A stretch of DNA of 64,000 bases from Rhodospirillaceae bacterium. Its GTDB lineage: Bacteria > Pseudomonadota > Alphaproteobacteria > Rhodospirillales > Rhodospirillaceae. Below, in pieces: positions 55,817 to 63,753 of this stretch; position 1 is the stretch's first letter; every line of letters starts with the position of its first letter. The notes beneath the pieces were generated by a model. It ran no database searches, had not been told where the DNA came from, and saw only the letters and a program-made list of their open reading frames with translations. The stretch covers positions 558,001 through 622,000 of the forward strand of contig CANJRD010000001.1 in assembly GCA_947476695.1 (NCBI GenBank), in the 5' to 3' direction. The position numbers and the translations under genes are program-made.

Positions 55817-56604
55817 CCCGTCGCGGGCATCAACATCGTCAGTTTGAACTCTGGGCGCGGCGCGTAGGCGAACGTCAGCTGTTCGTAGCTGCGTTTGCCG
55901 TGGCGCGGATGGGTGAAGCGGCGAAGGCCGCCTTCGCGTACGGTCACGGCTTGGCGCTGCCACGCCGCGTCGAACAACACGCTGCGGCGGCGCAGATCGG
56001 CGATCAACGCGGCAATGGCGGGATCGTCCAGCGTGCGCGACACGTCGGCGCGGAATTCCGCCTGCACGCGATGCGACCTGTCCTCCCAATCGCCGATCAG
56101 CTTTTTGGCGGCGGGATTGAGGAAGATATAGCGCAGCAGATTGCGGTCGCTGTCCTCATCCAGCCAACCGACGAACAGGTCCGCCGCCGCGTCGTTCCAG
56201 GCCACGGCGGTATAGCTGCGGTCCAGCACATAAGCCGGTACAGCCATGCTCTGCACCGAGGCGATTAGGGCCGGTGGCGCGACGGCGCTCGCATCCGCAT
56301 CCGGCAAGCGCGGGTCGCGCTTCTCCGCCAGCTCGAACAGATAGGCGCGCTCGGCCGGTGACAGATGCAACGTCTGCGCCAGCCGCGACAACGCTTGCGG
56401 CGAGACGGAGACGTCGCGGCCCTGTTCGATCCAGGTGTACCAGGTGGCGCTGATGCCGGCGGCCTGGGCCAACTCCTCGCGGCGCAGGCCCGGGGTGCGG
56501 CGGCGGGCGCCGCTGCGAATCCCTAAACTCGCCGGCGGCAAGGCAGCGCGGCGGCTTTTCAGGAAATCCGCCAGTGCGGCGCGGCGTTCGGAAGCCTGGG
56601 ACAT
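55813..56604 (-). CDS. MmyB-like XRE-family regulator
   Basis: 263 residues. The helix-turn-helix is TPGLRREELAQAAGISATWYTWIEQGRDVSVSPQALSRLA (about 36-75), followed by a ligand-binding domain of the MmyB/PAS-like type (SVQSMAVPAYVLDRSYTAVAWNDAAADLFVGW) and a C-terminal YEQLTFAY stretch. Regulators of this class usually control a divergent gene and sense fatty-acid-like ligands. Here the divergent gene is a methyltransferase and the gap carries direct repeats. It interrupts the wbuX-wbuYZ glycan module and seems unrelated to it. Confidence 0.87.
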   Translation of the reverse strand: MSQASERRAALADFLKSRRAALPPASLGIRSGARRRTPGLRREELAQAAGISATWYTWIEQGRDVSVSPQALSRLAQTLHLSPAERAYLFELAEKRDPRLPDADASAVAPPALIASVQSMAVPAYVLDRSYTAVAWNDAAADLFVGWLDEDSDRNLLRYIFLNPAAKKLIGDWEDRSHRVQAEFRADVSRTLDDPAIAALIADLRRRSVLFDAAWQRQAVTVREGGLRRFTHPRHGKRSYEQLTFAYAPRPEFKLTMLMPATG

Positions 56605-56610
56605 GGGTGC

Positions 56611-56649
56611 ACCTATACCAGGATAAACGGACCTATTGTACCAGGCTAA
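56611..56649. promoter_or_regulatory. Direct-repeat operator between XRE regulator and methyltransferase
   Basis: ACCTATACCAGGATAA (56611-56626) and ACCTATTGTACCAGGCTAA (56631-56649) repeat ACCTAT and TACCAGG about two helical turns apart, starting seven bases upstream of the regulator's start codon. This suits autoregulation and control of the divergent methyltransferase gene. Confidence 0.6.
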
Positions 56650-56697
56650 ATGCGGGCGCACCTTCGCGGCAGGTTCAGACAAACGCCGAGTCTCGCC

Positions 56698-57456
56698 ATG
56701 ACCGATCACCAATCCCTCGTCACCAGCCAGTTCGGCGCCCGCGCGGCGGCCTATGTCACCAGCGCCGTGCATGCCCAAGGCGCGGACCTCGGCGACATCG
56801 CCGAAGCCGTCGCGGCTGTGTCTCACGCTCATGTGCTCGACCTCGGCTGCGGCGGCGGGCATGCCAGCTTCGCGGCCGCCCCCCAGGCGGGCGCCGTGGT
56901 GGCGACCGACTTGTCAGCCGAGATGGTCGCGGCCGTGGCGACGGAGGCAGCCCGGCGCGGGCTGACCAACATCACCACGCGGCAAAGCGCGGTCGAGGCG
57001 CTGCCGTTCCTGGACAAGTCGTTCGACGTGGTGATGAGCCGCTTGAGCGCCCACCACTGGACCGATGCGGCGGCGGGCTTACGCGAAGCGCGGCGCGTGC
57101 TGAAGCCGGGCGGTGTGGCGATTTTCATCGACGTACTGGGGGCCGACGACGCGCGGGCCGATCTCTGGTTCCAGGCGATTGAGCTGCTGCGCGATCCCTC
57201 GCATGTGCGCGACTACACGCTGGCGGAATGGCGTAGGATGTTGGGCGCGGCGGGCTTCACGCCAGGCGAGGTCCGCGCGCATACGATCCATCTGGATTTC
57301 CAAGTCTGGGTCGATCGTATGAACACGCCCGAGGTCCATCGCCAGGCGATTAGGTCGATGCCGGCGCTGATGCCGGCGGATGTGGCGGCGTACCTCAAGC
57401 AGGAAGCGGACGGCTCGTTCACCATCAATACCGCGACGATGTTCGCCCGTGGATAG
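56698..57456 (+). CDS. UbiE-like class I methyltransferase
   Basis: 252 residues from ATG 56698. VTSQFGARAAAYVTSAVHAQGADL is followed by the SAM motif VLDLGCGGGHASFAAA near residue 43, then LPFLDKSFDVVMSRLSAHHWTDAAAGLREARRVLKPGG. Such UbiE-type proteins often methylate small molecules. An ATG at 56650 would add 16 non-conserved residues. It is divergent from the MmyB-like regulator and probably under its control. The target is unknown. Confidence 0.83.
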   Translation: MTDHQSLVTSQFGARAAAYVTSAVHAQGADLGDIAEAVAAVSHAHVLDLGCGGGHASFAAAPQAGAVVATDLSAEMVAAVATEAARRGLTNITTRQSAVEALPFLDKSFDVVMSRLSAHHWTDAAAGLREARRVLKPGGVAIFIDVLGADDARADLWFQAIELLRDPSHVRDYTLAEWRRMLGAAGFTPGEVRAHTIHLDFQVWVDRMNTPEVHRQAIRSMPALMPADVAAYLKQEADGSFTINTATMFARG

Positions 57457-57491
57457 CTTCGCTATAACGGGGCTCCAATAAGGGAGTCCCG

Positions 57492-58118
57492 ATGGCGAGC
57501 GTCGCGATCATCGACTATGGCCGTGGCAATGTCCGTTCGGTGAAGAACGCCGTCGAGCATTGCGGCACCGACGCGGTCGTTACGGCGGACGCGCATGTCC
57601 TCAATGACGCCAGTCACATCATTCTGCCGGGCGTCGGCGCGTTCGGCGACGCGATAGCGGCGCTGAAGGCGCAAGGGTTACCGGACATCTTGCGCGATCA
57701 GGTGATCGCCAAGGGCAAGCCATTCCTGGGCATCTGTCTCGGCATGCAACTGCTGGCCGACCGCAGCGATGAGCATGGCGCGCATGATGGCCTCGGCTGG
57801 ATCGCGGGCGATGTTGCGCGGCTCGACCCCGGCCCCGACGCGTTGAAAATCCCTCACATGGGCTGGAACGATGTGACGCTGACGGCGGCGCACCCGCTGT
57901 TCACGCGGCTGAAGCCGGATCAGCTCACGTTCTACTTCGTGCACAGCTATCACTTCCGCACGGCGGATAACGCCCACCAGCTTGCGCGCTGCGCCTACGG
58001 CACCCCGTTCACGGCCGCCGTCGCCAAGGACAATATTCTCGGCGTGCAGTTCCATCCTGAGAAAAGCCAGGACTCCGGCGTCGCGCTGCTCGAAAACCTC
58101 GTGCGTTGGAATCCGTGA
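57492..58118 (+). CDS. wbuY: HisH-like glutaminase of sugar amidination (WbuY type)
   Basis: 208 residues, class I glutamine amidotransferase. The catalytic Cys is in PFLGICLGMQLLADR (near residue 81) and the His-Glu pair is in GVQFHPEKSQDSG (near 187). It makes ammonia for the next subunit. The sequence alone looks like HisH of histidine synthesis, but the adjacent HisF-like partner is not a catalytic HisF, no other his gene is present, and the amidotransferase wbuX is close by. AAGGGAG precedes the ATG by five bases. The stop codon overlaps the next start (TGATG). Confidence 0.88.
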   Translation: MASVAIIDYGRGNVRSVKNAVEHCGTDAVVTADAHVLNDASHIILPGVGAFGDAIAALKAQGLPDILRDQVIAKGKPFLGICLGMQLLADRSDEHGAHDGLGWIAGDVARLDPGPDALKIPHMGWNDVTLTAAHPLFTRLKPDQLTFYFVHSYHFRTADNAHQLARCAYGTPFTAAVAKDNILGVQFHPEKSQDSGVALLENLVRWNP

Positions 58119-58894
58119 TGCTGAAGAAACGCATCATCCCCAAGTTCCTGCTGCGTGACGGACGTCTCGTGAAGTACGTCCGCTTCGACGAACAGCCGCG
58201 CGAGGCCGGCAATCCGGTTTCCACCGCGCAGGTCTACAACGACTACGGCGCGGACGAACTCATCATCCTCGATATCGCGCCTAGCGACGCCTCGCGCGCC
58301 AAGGTGCTCGACATCGTCGGCCGGATCAGCGAGCAGGTCTTCATGCCGCTGACGGTCGGCGGCGGTGTGCGCCGCCTCGAAGACGTTACGGACCTGCTGC
58401 GCGCGGGCGCCGACAAAGTGGCGATCAACAGCCAGGCGCTGCGCGACCCCGGCTTCGTCAAAGCCGCGGCGCAGGCATTCGGCGACCAATGCATCACCGT
58501 GTCGATCGACTATCGCGATATCGGCAACGGCGTGTTTCGCGTCTTCGGCGACGGCGGGCGCGCAGGCAGCCCCCACGATCCCATCTCCTGGGCCAAGCGC
58601 ATGCAGGACGCGAACTGCGGCGAGATCCTGCTCACCAGCATCGATCGCGACGGCACGCTGTCCGGCTATGACGTTGAGATCGTCGCCCGCCTGAACGCGG
58701 CGCTCGACATCCCCCTGGTTGTCTCCGGCGGCTGCGGTGGGCTCGAACATTGCATCGCCGCCTTCGGCGCGGGCGCCGATGCGGTCGCGATCTCAAGCCT
58801 GTTCCTGTTCACAGATCACAGCCCGATCAAACTGCGCTCGCATCTGGTCTCCAACGGCATTAACGTCAGGGCCTCAAAGACGAGCCGCAACTGA
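58118..58894 (+). CDS. wbuZ: HisF-like glycan amidination protein (WbuZ type)
   Basis: 258 residues, a HisF-fold barrel starting MLKKRIIPKFLLRDGRLVK. In HisF the cyclase general acid/base Asp11 lies in CLDVKDG; here that position is Leu (KFLLRDG), so the cyclase reaction should be lost, while the Asp130 equivalent is kept (ITVSIDYRD). This is the pattern of WbuZ/HisF2 proteins, which channel ammonia from WbuY to WbuX. The start is ATG 58118, overlapping wbuY by one base; an in-frame TTG at 58106 is possible. Confidence 0.9.
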   Translation: MLKKRIIPKFLLRDGRLVKYVRFDEQPREAGNPVSTAQVYNDYGADELIILDIAPSDASRAKVLDIVGRISEQVFMPLTVGGGVRRLEDVTDLLRAGADKVAINSQALRDPGFVKAAAQAFGDQCITVSIDYRDIGNGVFRVFGDGGRAGSPHDPISWAKRMQDANCGEILLTSIDRDGTLSGYDVEIVARLNAALDIPLVVSGGCGGLEHCIAAFGAGADAVAISSLFLFTDHSPIKLRSHLVSNGINVRASKTSRN

Positions 58895-59560
58895 ATGCCG
58901 TTCTCGACCACCCTCGCGCCCTCCGAACTCGCAGGCTATGTCGCGCGGCAGATGGCCGCGTTCTACCCCGATGGCGACGAGACCCGCGCGGTCGCCCATG
59001 TCCTCGCAGACGCGCTCGATCGGCTTGAACATTGCTTCAACCACGCCAAGCTGAAGTGCTTCTGGACCGACGACGGGCCGCGCTTCAATCATCTGCACAC
59101 CGATCAGTCGGCGATCTTCCTCTATTATCTGTCGAACAGCGCCTTCAAGCGCGGCGAGATCGCCGTGGCGTCGAAAGCCTACGCGCTGAACAAGGCGCTG
59201 CACGGGCTCGATGCATTCTACGAAGTCGAGCTGCCGGCGATCTTCACGCTGCAGCATCCGGTCGGCACGGTGCTGGGCCGCGCAAGTTACAGCGACTATC
59301 TCTGCGTCTATCAGAACGTCAGTGTGGGCTCGGCGCCCGACGGCGCGCAGCCGATGCTGGGCCGCAGCGTGATCCTCTACGGCGGTGCGCGGGTCATTGG
59401 CGCCGTCCGTCTTGGCGACGACACGGTGGTCAGCGCGGGCACGACGTTGCTGGGCGGCGACGTCCCTGCGGGCCACGTCGCCTTTGGCCAATACCCCGCC
59501 GTGACCACCAAGCCGACGCGCTGGAACGCGCGCCGCGATGTCTTCAACGATCTGGAGTGA
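58895..59560 (+). CDS. Hexapeptide-repeat acyltransferase (serine acetyltransferase-like)
   Basis: 221 residues. The C-terminal half (LQHPVGTVLGRASYSDYLCVYQNVSVGS...GRSVILYGGARVIGAVRLGDDTVVSAGTTLLGGDVPAGHVAFG) is a left-handed beta-helix with isoleucine/valine hexapeptides and an acetyl-CoA-binding arrangement as in CysE. The helical N-terminal half is distinct from CysE. It begins directly at the wbuZ stop codon (TGAATG), so it is tied to the amidination operon and may acetylate the same amino sugar. The next gene starts four bases after its stop codon. Confidence 0.83.
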   Translation: MPFSTTLAPSELAGYVARQMAAFYPDGDETRAVAHVLADALDRLEHCFNHAKLKCFWTDDGPRFNHLHTDQSAIFLYYLSNSAFKRGEIAVASKAYALNKALHGLDAFYEVELPAIFTLQHPVGTVLGRASYSDYLCVYQNVSVGSAPDGAQPMLGRSVILYGGARVIGAVRLGDDTVVSAGTTLLGGDVPAGHVAFGQYPAVTTKPTRWNARRDVFNDLE

Positions 59561-59564
59561 TCCC

Positions 59565-60626
59565 ATGCGCCGCACCGCGAAGCTCCTGGCGTTCGCTGCG
59601 CTGATCCTCGCGCCGTTAGCCGCGCGGGCGGAGTGCTCCATTCCTGCCGTCGCCACGAAGGGGGTCACCGGATTTCAAGAAGCCGTCATAAGCGTCAGCG
59701 ACCTCGATGCGGCGATCTCCGTCTGGCGCGACATCGGCGAATACGAAGTCGTCTGCACCGGCACGGCTAATCCTATTGCGGCGGCGTTCTGGAATCTGCC
59801 GTCCGACACGCGCATCGACGAGGTCGTGCTGCGCAAGCCGGGCTTCACACGCGGCTTCATCCGGCTCGTGAAGTTCAACGGCGTCGCTCAGCAACAGATT
59901 CGTTCGGCTGGCATGTTCTGGGATACCGGCGGCATCTGCGACATCTATATGTACGTGAACGATGTGCGCGCGGTGTACGAAGCGCTGCGCGCCAAGGGCT
60001 GGCAGGCGTTCAACGATCCGGTCACCTACACGCTCACCTCCACGGTAACGGAGGTCATGATCCGCGGGCCGAACGGTGAAGTGCTGTGTCTGATGCAGCG
60101 TGTCGCGCCGCCCTACGACAAAAGCGTCTATGGCCTGAAGGACAACGATCCGCTCGGTTTCGGCGTGCCGTTCAACGCCGCGCTGCTGGTGAAAGACTTC
60201 GCCACCAGCGCGCACCTGTTCGCGGACATTCTGGGCTGGAAAGATCATCTGTCCGGCAACGGTGCATCAGCCGCGCCAGGCGACAATCCGCTCGGCTTGC
60301 CGAAGAACATCGCCATGACGCACACGCGCCACTTCGCGGCTTACGCCAATCATCCGACGGATCGCACGGGCTCGATCCAGATTTTGGAGAACGTCGGCCT
60401 TGAGGGGCGCGACTTCTCGGCGCTGGCCGATCCGCCGAACCTTGGCAATCTCGCCCTGCGCGTGCCGGTGCCCAACCTCGCGGCCTTTGCTGCGGATTTC
60501 ACCAAGAAGGGCGGGGTTATCGCCATGCCAGCGCATAAGATGGAACTCTCGCCCTACGGCGCGGTCGACATCCTCGCCGTCAAAGCCCCGAACGGCGCGC
60601 GCATCGAGTTTTTCGCAAAGCGTTAG
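59565..60626 (+). CDS. Exported VOC-fold (glyoxalase-like) protein, double domain
   Basis: 353 residues. A signal peptide (RTAKLLAFAALILAPLAARA, cleaved near residue 22) is followed by two VOC modules: TGFQEAVISVSDLDAAISVWRDIGEYEVV ... FIRLVKFNG and later FNAALLVKDFATSAHLFADILGW ... NGARIEFFAKR. At the usual metal-ligand place of the first strand the His is replaced (FQEAVISV), so metal binding may be altered. It is a paralogue of the next gene. GGAG six bases ahead of ATG 59565 supports the start. Confidence 0.85.
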   Translation: MRRTAKLLAFAALILAPLAARAECSIPAVATKGVTGFQEAVISVSDLDAAISVWRDIGEYEVVCTGTANPIAAAFWNLPSDTRIDEVVLRKPGFTRGFIRLVKFNGVAQQQIRSAGMFWDTGGICDIYMYVNDVRAVYEALRAKGWQAFNDPVTYTLTSTVTEVMIRGPNGEVLCLMQRVAPPYDKSVYGLKDNDPLGFGVPFNAALLVKDFATSAHLFADILGWKDHLSGNGASAAPGDNPLGLPKNIAMTHTRHFAAYANHPTDRTGSIQILENVGLEGRDFSALADPPNLGNLALRVPVPNLAAFAADFTKKGGVIAMPAHKMELSPYGAVDILAVKAPNGARIEFFAKR

Positions 60627-60629
60627 ACG

Positions 60630-61697
60630 CTAGTTCGGTTTATCCGCCGGCTCGAAGAATTCGATCCACGCCCCGTTGGGATCGCGCACGGCAAATACTT
60701 TCGCCGGACCGTAGGGCATCATCCCCACATCGGTCGGTTCGTATTCCAGCTGCACGCCCTTCGCCTTCAGGTCCGCCGCGTGCCCGATCACATCGCTGAC
60801 CGGGAAGCGCGCGGCGATCAGGCCGTAGTTGGGCGGCTTGGCGGTCGCGGCGTAGTCGTCGCCGCTCGCGCCGTAATACGAGGTGATGGAGATGGATCCG
60901 GCGTGATCGTCCTGCGCCACGTCGCCGCGCGGATGCAGACGGATCGACCGGCGATAGACGTTGTTCACCAGATTGCCCGGCAGGCCATAGATGTTGCGAC
61001 CCGGCGGCGCGGCAAGGCCCTGATCGCGCAGGAACGCCTTGAAGCCCAGCTTCTCGGTATAGAACGCGACCGTCGCGTCGAAGTCCTTCACCGTCTCGAA
61101 AACGTTGAAGGCGAACGACATCTCTTTCAGGTTCGGGAAGCTCGCCAGCGGCGGGTCGAGCCGCTGGATAATGCCGATGACTTCATTCGCCGGTCCTTGG
61201 ATCAGCGTCTGGAGGCTGGTCAGGCCGTCGACCTGATGCTGCACCGGCTGTGCGTAGGCATGCCAACCGGCCTGGCGTAGCTGCGTGTATTTCTGCCAGG
61301 TGTCGCGCGCATAGACGTCGAAGCCGGCGAAGCCGCCGGTGTCCCAGGGGCGTGCGCTCGGACGCACTTCTTCCTGCGCTATGCCGCGGAACTTGACGAG
61401 GCGGATGAAGCCGCTGGGGTCGCCGGGGTTCTGCAGCACCACGTCGATGGCTTTGGCGGTGTCGGGCAGCTTCCATGCCGCCAGGATCTCGGGCTGCACC
61501 GCGCCGCGATGCACCACGCGCCAGCCGGCCACGCGCTGATACAGCGCCGTCGCGACCTCGAGGTCGGGCACGCTGATCACCAGCTCCTGGAAACCACCGT
61601 CGAGTTTGAGGCCCTTGCTGATAGCTTCCGCGGCCTGGGCCGGCCGGGCGAGCGCACTCCCCAGCAACAGCATCGCCAGAACGTACAATCGGCGCAT
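60630..61697 (-). CDS. Exported VOC-fold (glyoxalase-like) protein, double domain
   Basis: 355 residues. The signal peptide (RLYVLAMLLLGSALARPAQA) is followed by a VOC module GGFQELVISVPDLEVATALYQRVAGWRVV ... GFIRLVKFRG and a second one FNVFETVKDFDATVAFYTEKLGFKAFL ... NGAWIEFFEP. It matches the neighbouring gene in layout, length and signature phrases, but lies tail to tail with it, three bases apart. The ATG at 61697 has GGAGG six bases upstream. The 255 bases to dps (61698-61952) hold no other gene that I can see. Confidence 0.85.
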   Translation of the reverse strand: MRRLYVLAMLLLGSALARPAQAAEAISKGLKLDGGFQELVISVPDLEVATALYQRVAGWRVVHRGAVQPEILAAWKLPDTAKAIDVVLQNPGDPSGFIRLVKFRGIAQEEVRPSARPWDTGGFAGFDVYARDTWQKYTQLRQAGWHAYAQPVQHQVDGLTSLQTLIQGPANEVIGIIQRLDPPLASFPNLKEMSFAFNVFETVKDFDATVAFYTEKLGFKAFLRDQGLAAPPGRNIYGLPGNLVNNVYRRSIRLHPRGDVAQDDHAGSISITSYYGASGDDYAATAKPPNYGLIAARFPVSDVIGHAADLKAKGVQLEYEPTDVGMMPYGPAKVFAVRDPNGAWIEFFEPADKPN

Positions 61698-61952
61698 TCA
61701 CTTCCTCCGCGCGACAGTTTTTGCCACGAACGGCGAAGCCGCAAGCGCGAATTCATCTTGGCCCGGGGATGCGCGCATCGGTGAAACCAGTCATGCATTG
61801 CGCGACGCCGCAGGTTCGCGCGTTGTAACCGCTTCGCGCGCTCACGTACGTCGGAAGTGACGGGCGGATTTCGCGTGAACCATCTTGCCGGGTCGCACCG
61901 GCGCGGCTAGCTTGGAAATGCTCTAACATATCAATGCGGAGTCCCGGCCCTT

Positions 61953-62441
61953 ATGGCTCTTCATACGACCAAGAACGACATTTCCGAAAATCGTCGCCAA
62001 GCGGTGGTGGATCTGCTCGCTGCGCGTCTGTCCGATGCGCTCGATCTCACCGCGCAGACGAAGCAGGCGCACTGGAACGTCAAGGGGCCCAGCTTCATCG
62101 CGTTGCACCAGCTGTTCGATACCATCTACCAGGCCAGCGCGGCCAATGTGGACGAGATCGCCGAACGTCTCGTCGCGCTCGGCGGGCAGGCCAAGGGCAC
62201 CGTGCAGCAGACCGTGAAGCAGACCACGCTGCCCGCATACCCGCTCGACATCATCACCGGAGAAGATCACTGCGAAGCGCTTTCCACCTCGATGGCGGCG
62301 TTCGGCAAGCAAGTGCGCGCGGCGATCGACGCTGCGTCGACCCTCGGCGATCAGGACACGGCCGACCTGTTCACGGTGATGTCGCGCGAACTCGACAAGA
62401 ACCTGTGGATGGTCGAAGCCCATCTGCAGGCCAAGCGCTAA
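61953..62441 (+). CDS. dps: DNA-binding protein from starved cells / ferritin-like Dps
   Basis: 162 residues, normal Dps length. The ferroxidase ligands are in TKQAHWNVKGPSFIALHQLFDTIYQ and VDEIAERLVALGG, and the final helix has ELDKNLWMVEAHLQ. Dps oxidises iron with peroxide and can shield DNA in stress. The N-terminus is moderately charged rather than Lys-rich. The ribosome-binding site GGAG is 11 bases from the ATG. An ECF-type or OxyR site is not obvious in the upstream gap. Confidence 0.95.
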   Translation: MALHTTKNDISENRRQAVVDLLAARLSDALDLTAQTKQAHWNVKGPSFIALHQLFDTIYQASAANVDEIAERLVALGGQAKGTVQQTVKQTTLPAYPLDIITGEDHCEALSTSMAAFGKQVRAAIDAASTLGDQDTADLFTVMSRELDKNLWMVEAHLQAKR

Positions 62442-62486
62442 TAACTTTCGCCAAGCTGTGTCCGATGCGGAGGTCGGTCCGACCGC

Positions 62487-63614
62487 GTGCTGATTGAAAA
62501 CGGCCTCACCGGCTGGTTTACAGCGCATCGCGCGCAACTGCTGCTGAGCCTGCGGGTGACGGCGGCCGCGCTCGCGGCGTTTGGTCTCGCCACCGCGTTC
62601 GACTTGCCGCAAGGCTACTGGTCGGTGTTTACCGCCATCATCGTCCTGCAAGGATCGGTCGGTGGTTCGGTGAATGCCGGGCGCGATTGGTTCATCGGCA
62701 CGGTCGGCGGCGCTTTCGTCGGCTTGATCGTCGCGACCCTGCTGCCGCACGACGATCTTGCGAAGCGCGCCATCGCCATTGCCGTGGTCGTCGCGCCGAC
62801 GGCGTTGTTGGCCGCGCTCAAGCCCAGTTTCCGCGTTGCGCCGATCACCGGGGTGATCGTGGTCCTGGGCCTGAACCCGGAACTCAGCCCGCTGCAATCG
62901 GCCGTCGATCGCGTGCTCGAGATCGCCATCGGCAGCACGATCGGCGTGGCGATCTCGCTGACCGTCTTTCCGGCCCGCGCCCACCGTCTTGTCGCCCAAG
63001 CGGCGGCCGACGCTCTGGGGCTTTGCGCCGCGCTACTGTCCGTGCTTCTCGAAGCCGTCGGTGCGGGCGTTCGACCCCGCGATGCCGACGCGCTACACAC
63101 CGCGTTGCGCGGCGCGCTGACCCGGCTAGAGACCTTGGCGGACGAAGCGGTGCGCGAACGCCGGGCGCGTCTGTCGACGGAACCTGACCCCGCGCCGATC
63201 GCGCGCACGCTCCGTCGTCTCCGCAGCGATCTGGTGATGATCACCCGCGCCGCCGATGCGCCGTTGCCGCCCGAACTCGCCTCCCGCATGGCCGCGCCGC
63301 TGATTCACCTGTCCCGGGCGACCGTCGCCTTCCTCAGCGACAGCGCGGCCGCTTTCCGGGATCGGAAGGTCGCGCCCGATCTCGCCGGGGTGGCCGGGGC
63401 GATGGCGGAATACGGGGCCGCTTTCGCCGCCCTGCGGCAGGCGGGCACGGTCCCGCTGGGGACGGCCGAACAGGGCACAGTCCAACAGGCAACGGGCCAA
63501 GCCGACGGGGCGCCGGGGCGGCTGTTCGCCCTGGGCTTCGCGCTCGAGCAATTGAGCGAGAATCTCCGCGACCTGAGCAGCCGTGTGAACGAGCTGGCCC
63601 AGACCCGCCGATAG
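62487..63614 (+). CDS. FUSC-family (aromatic acid exporter-like) inner-membrane protein
   Basis: 375 residues. About six membrane segments lie in residues 15-175 (SLRVTAAALAAFGLATAF; YWSVFTAIIVLQGSVGGSV; GTVGGAFVGLIVATLL and three more), with the FUSC phrase GYWSVFTAIIVLQ. The C-terminal half is a soluble helical bundle (ALRGALTRLETLADEAVRERRARL). These proteins resemble half of the AaeB/YccS exporters. The start is GTG at 62487. It lies 45 bases after dps and could be co-transcribed. Confidence 0.87.
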   Translation: MLIENGLTGWFTAHRAQLLLSLRVTAAALAAFGLATAFDLPQGYWSVFTAIIVLQGSVGGSVNAGRDWFIGTVGGAFVGLIVATLLPHDDLAKRAIAIAVVVAPTALLAALKPSFRVAPITGVIVVLGLNPELSPLQSAVDRVLEIAIGSTIGVAISLTVFPARAHRLVAQAAADALGLCAALLSVLLEAVGAGVRPRDADALHTALRGALTRLETLADEAVRERRARLSTEPDPAPIARTLRRLRSDLVMITRAADAPLPPELASRMAAPLIHLSRATVAFLSDSAAAFRDRKVAPDLAGVAGAMAEYGAAFAALRQAGTVPLGTAEQGTVQQATGQADGAPGRLFALGFALEQLSENLRDLSSRVNELAQTRR

Positions 63615-63753
63615 CCCCGCCGGGTCAAAGCCTTAGGGTCGACGCGAAATGGGCGGAATGTTTCCTGTCACTTGGCGGCGGGGCCTTCGTCCACTAACAT
63701 CCCCGCCGCGTCCCTTCGGGGCGCATCGCGGGGTTCTAGGGAGGCTGGGGCGC

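Noticed and set aside
57492-58894. hisH-hisF as histidine biosynthesis genes
   Set aside because: The HisF-like protein lacks the Asp11 equivalent, the MLKKRIIP...LLRDGRLVK start is of the WbuZ type, and the amidotransferase WbuX is nearby with no other his gene.
62470-62482. Palindrome GGTCGGTCCGACC ahead of the FUSC gene as an operator
   Set aside because: The two arms leave a one-base loop and the match is short; chance is likely in this GC-rich DNA.
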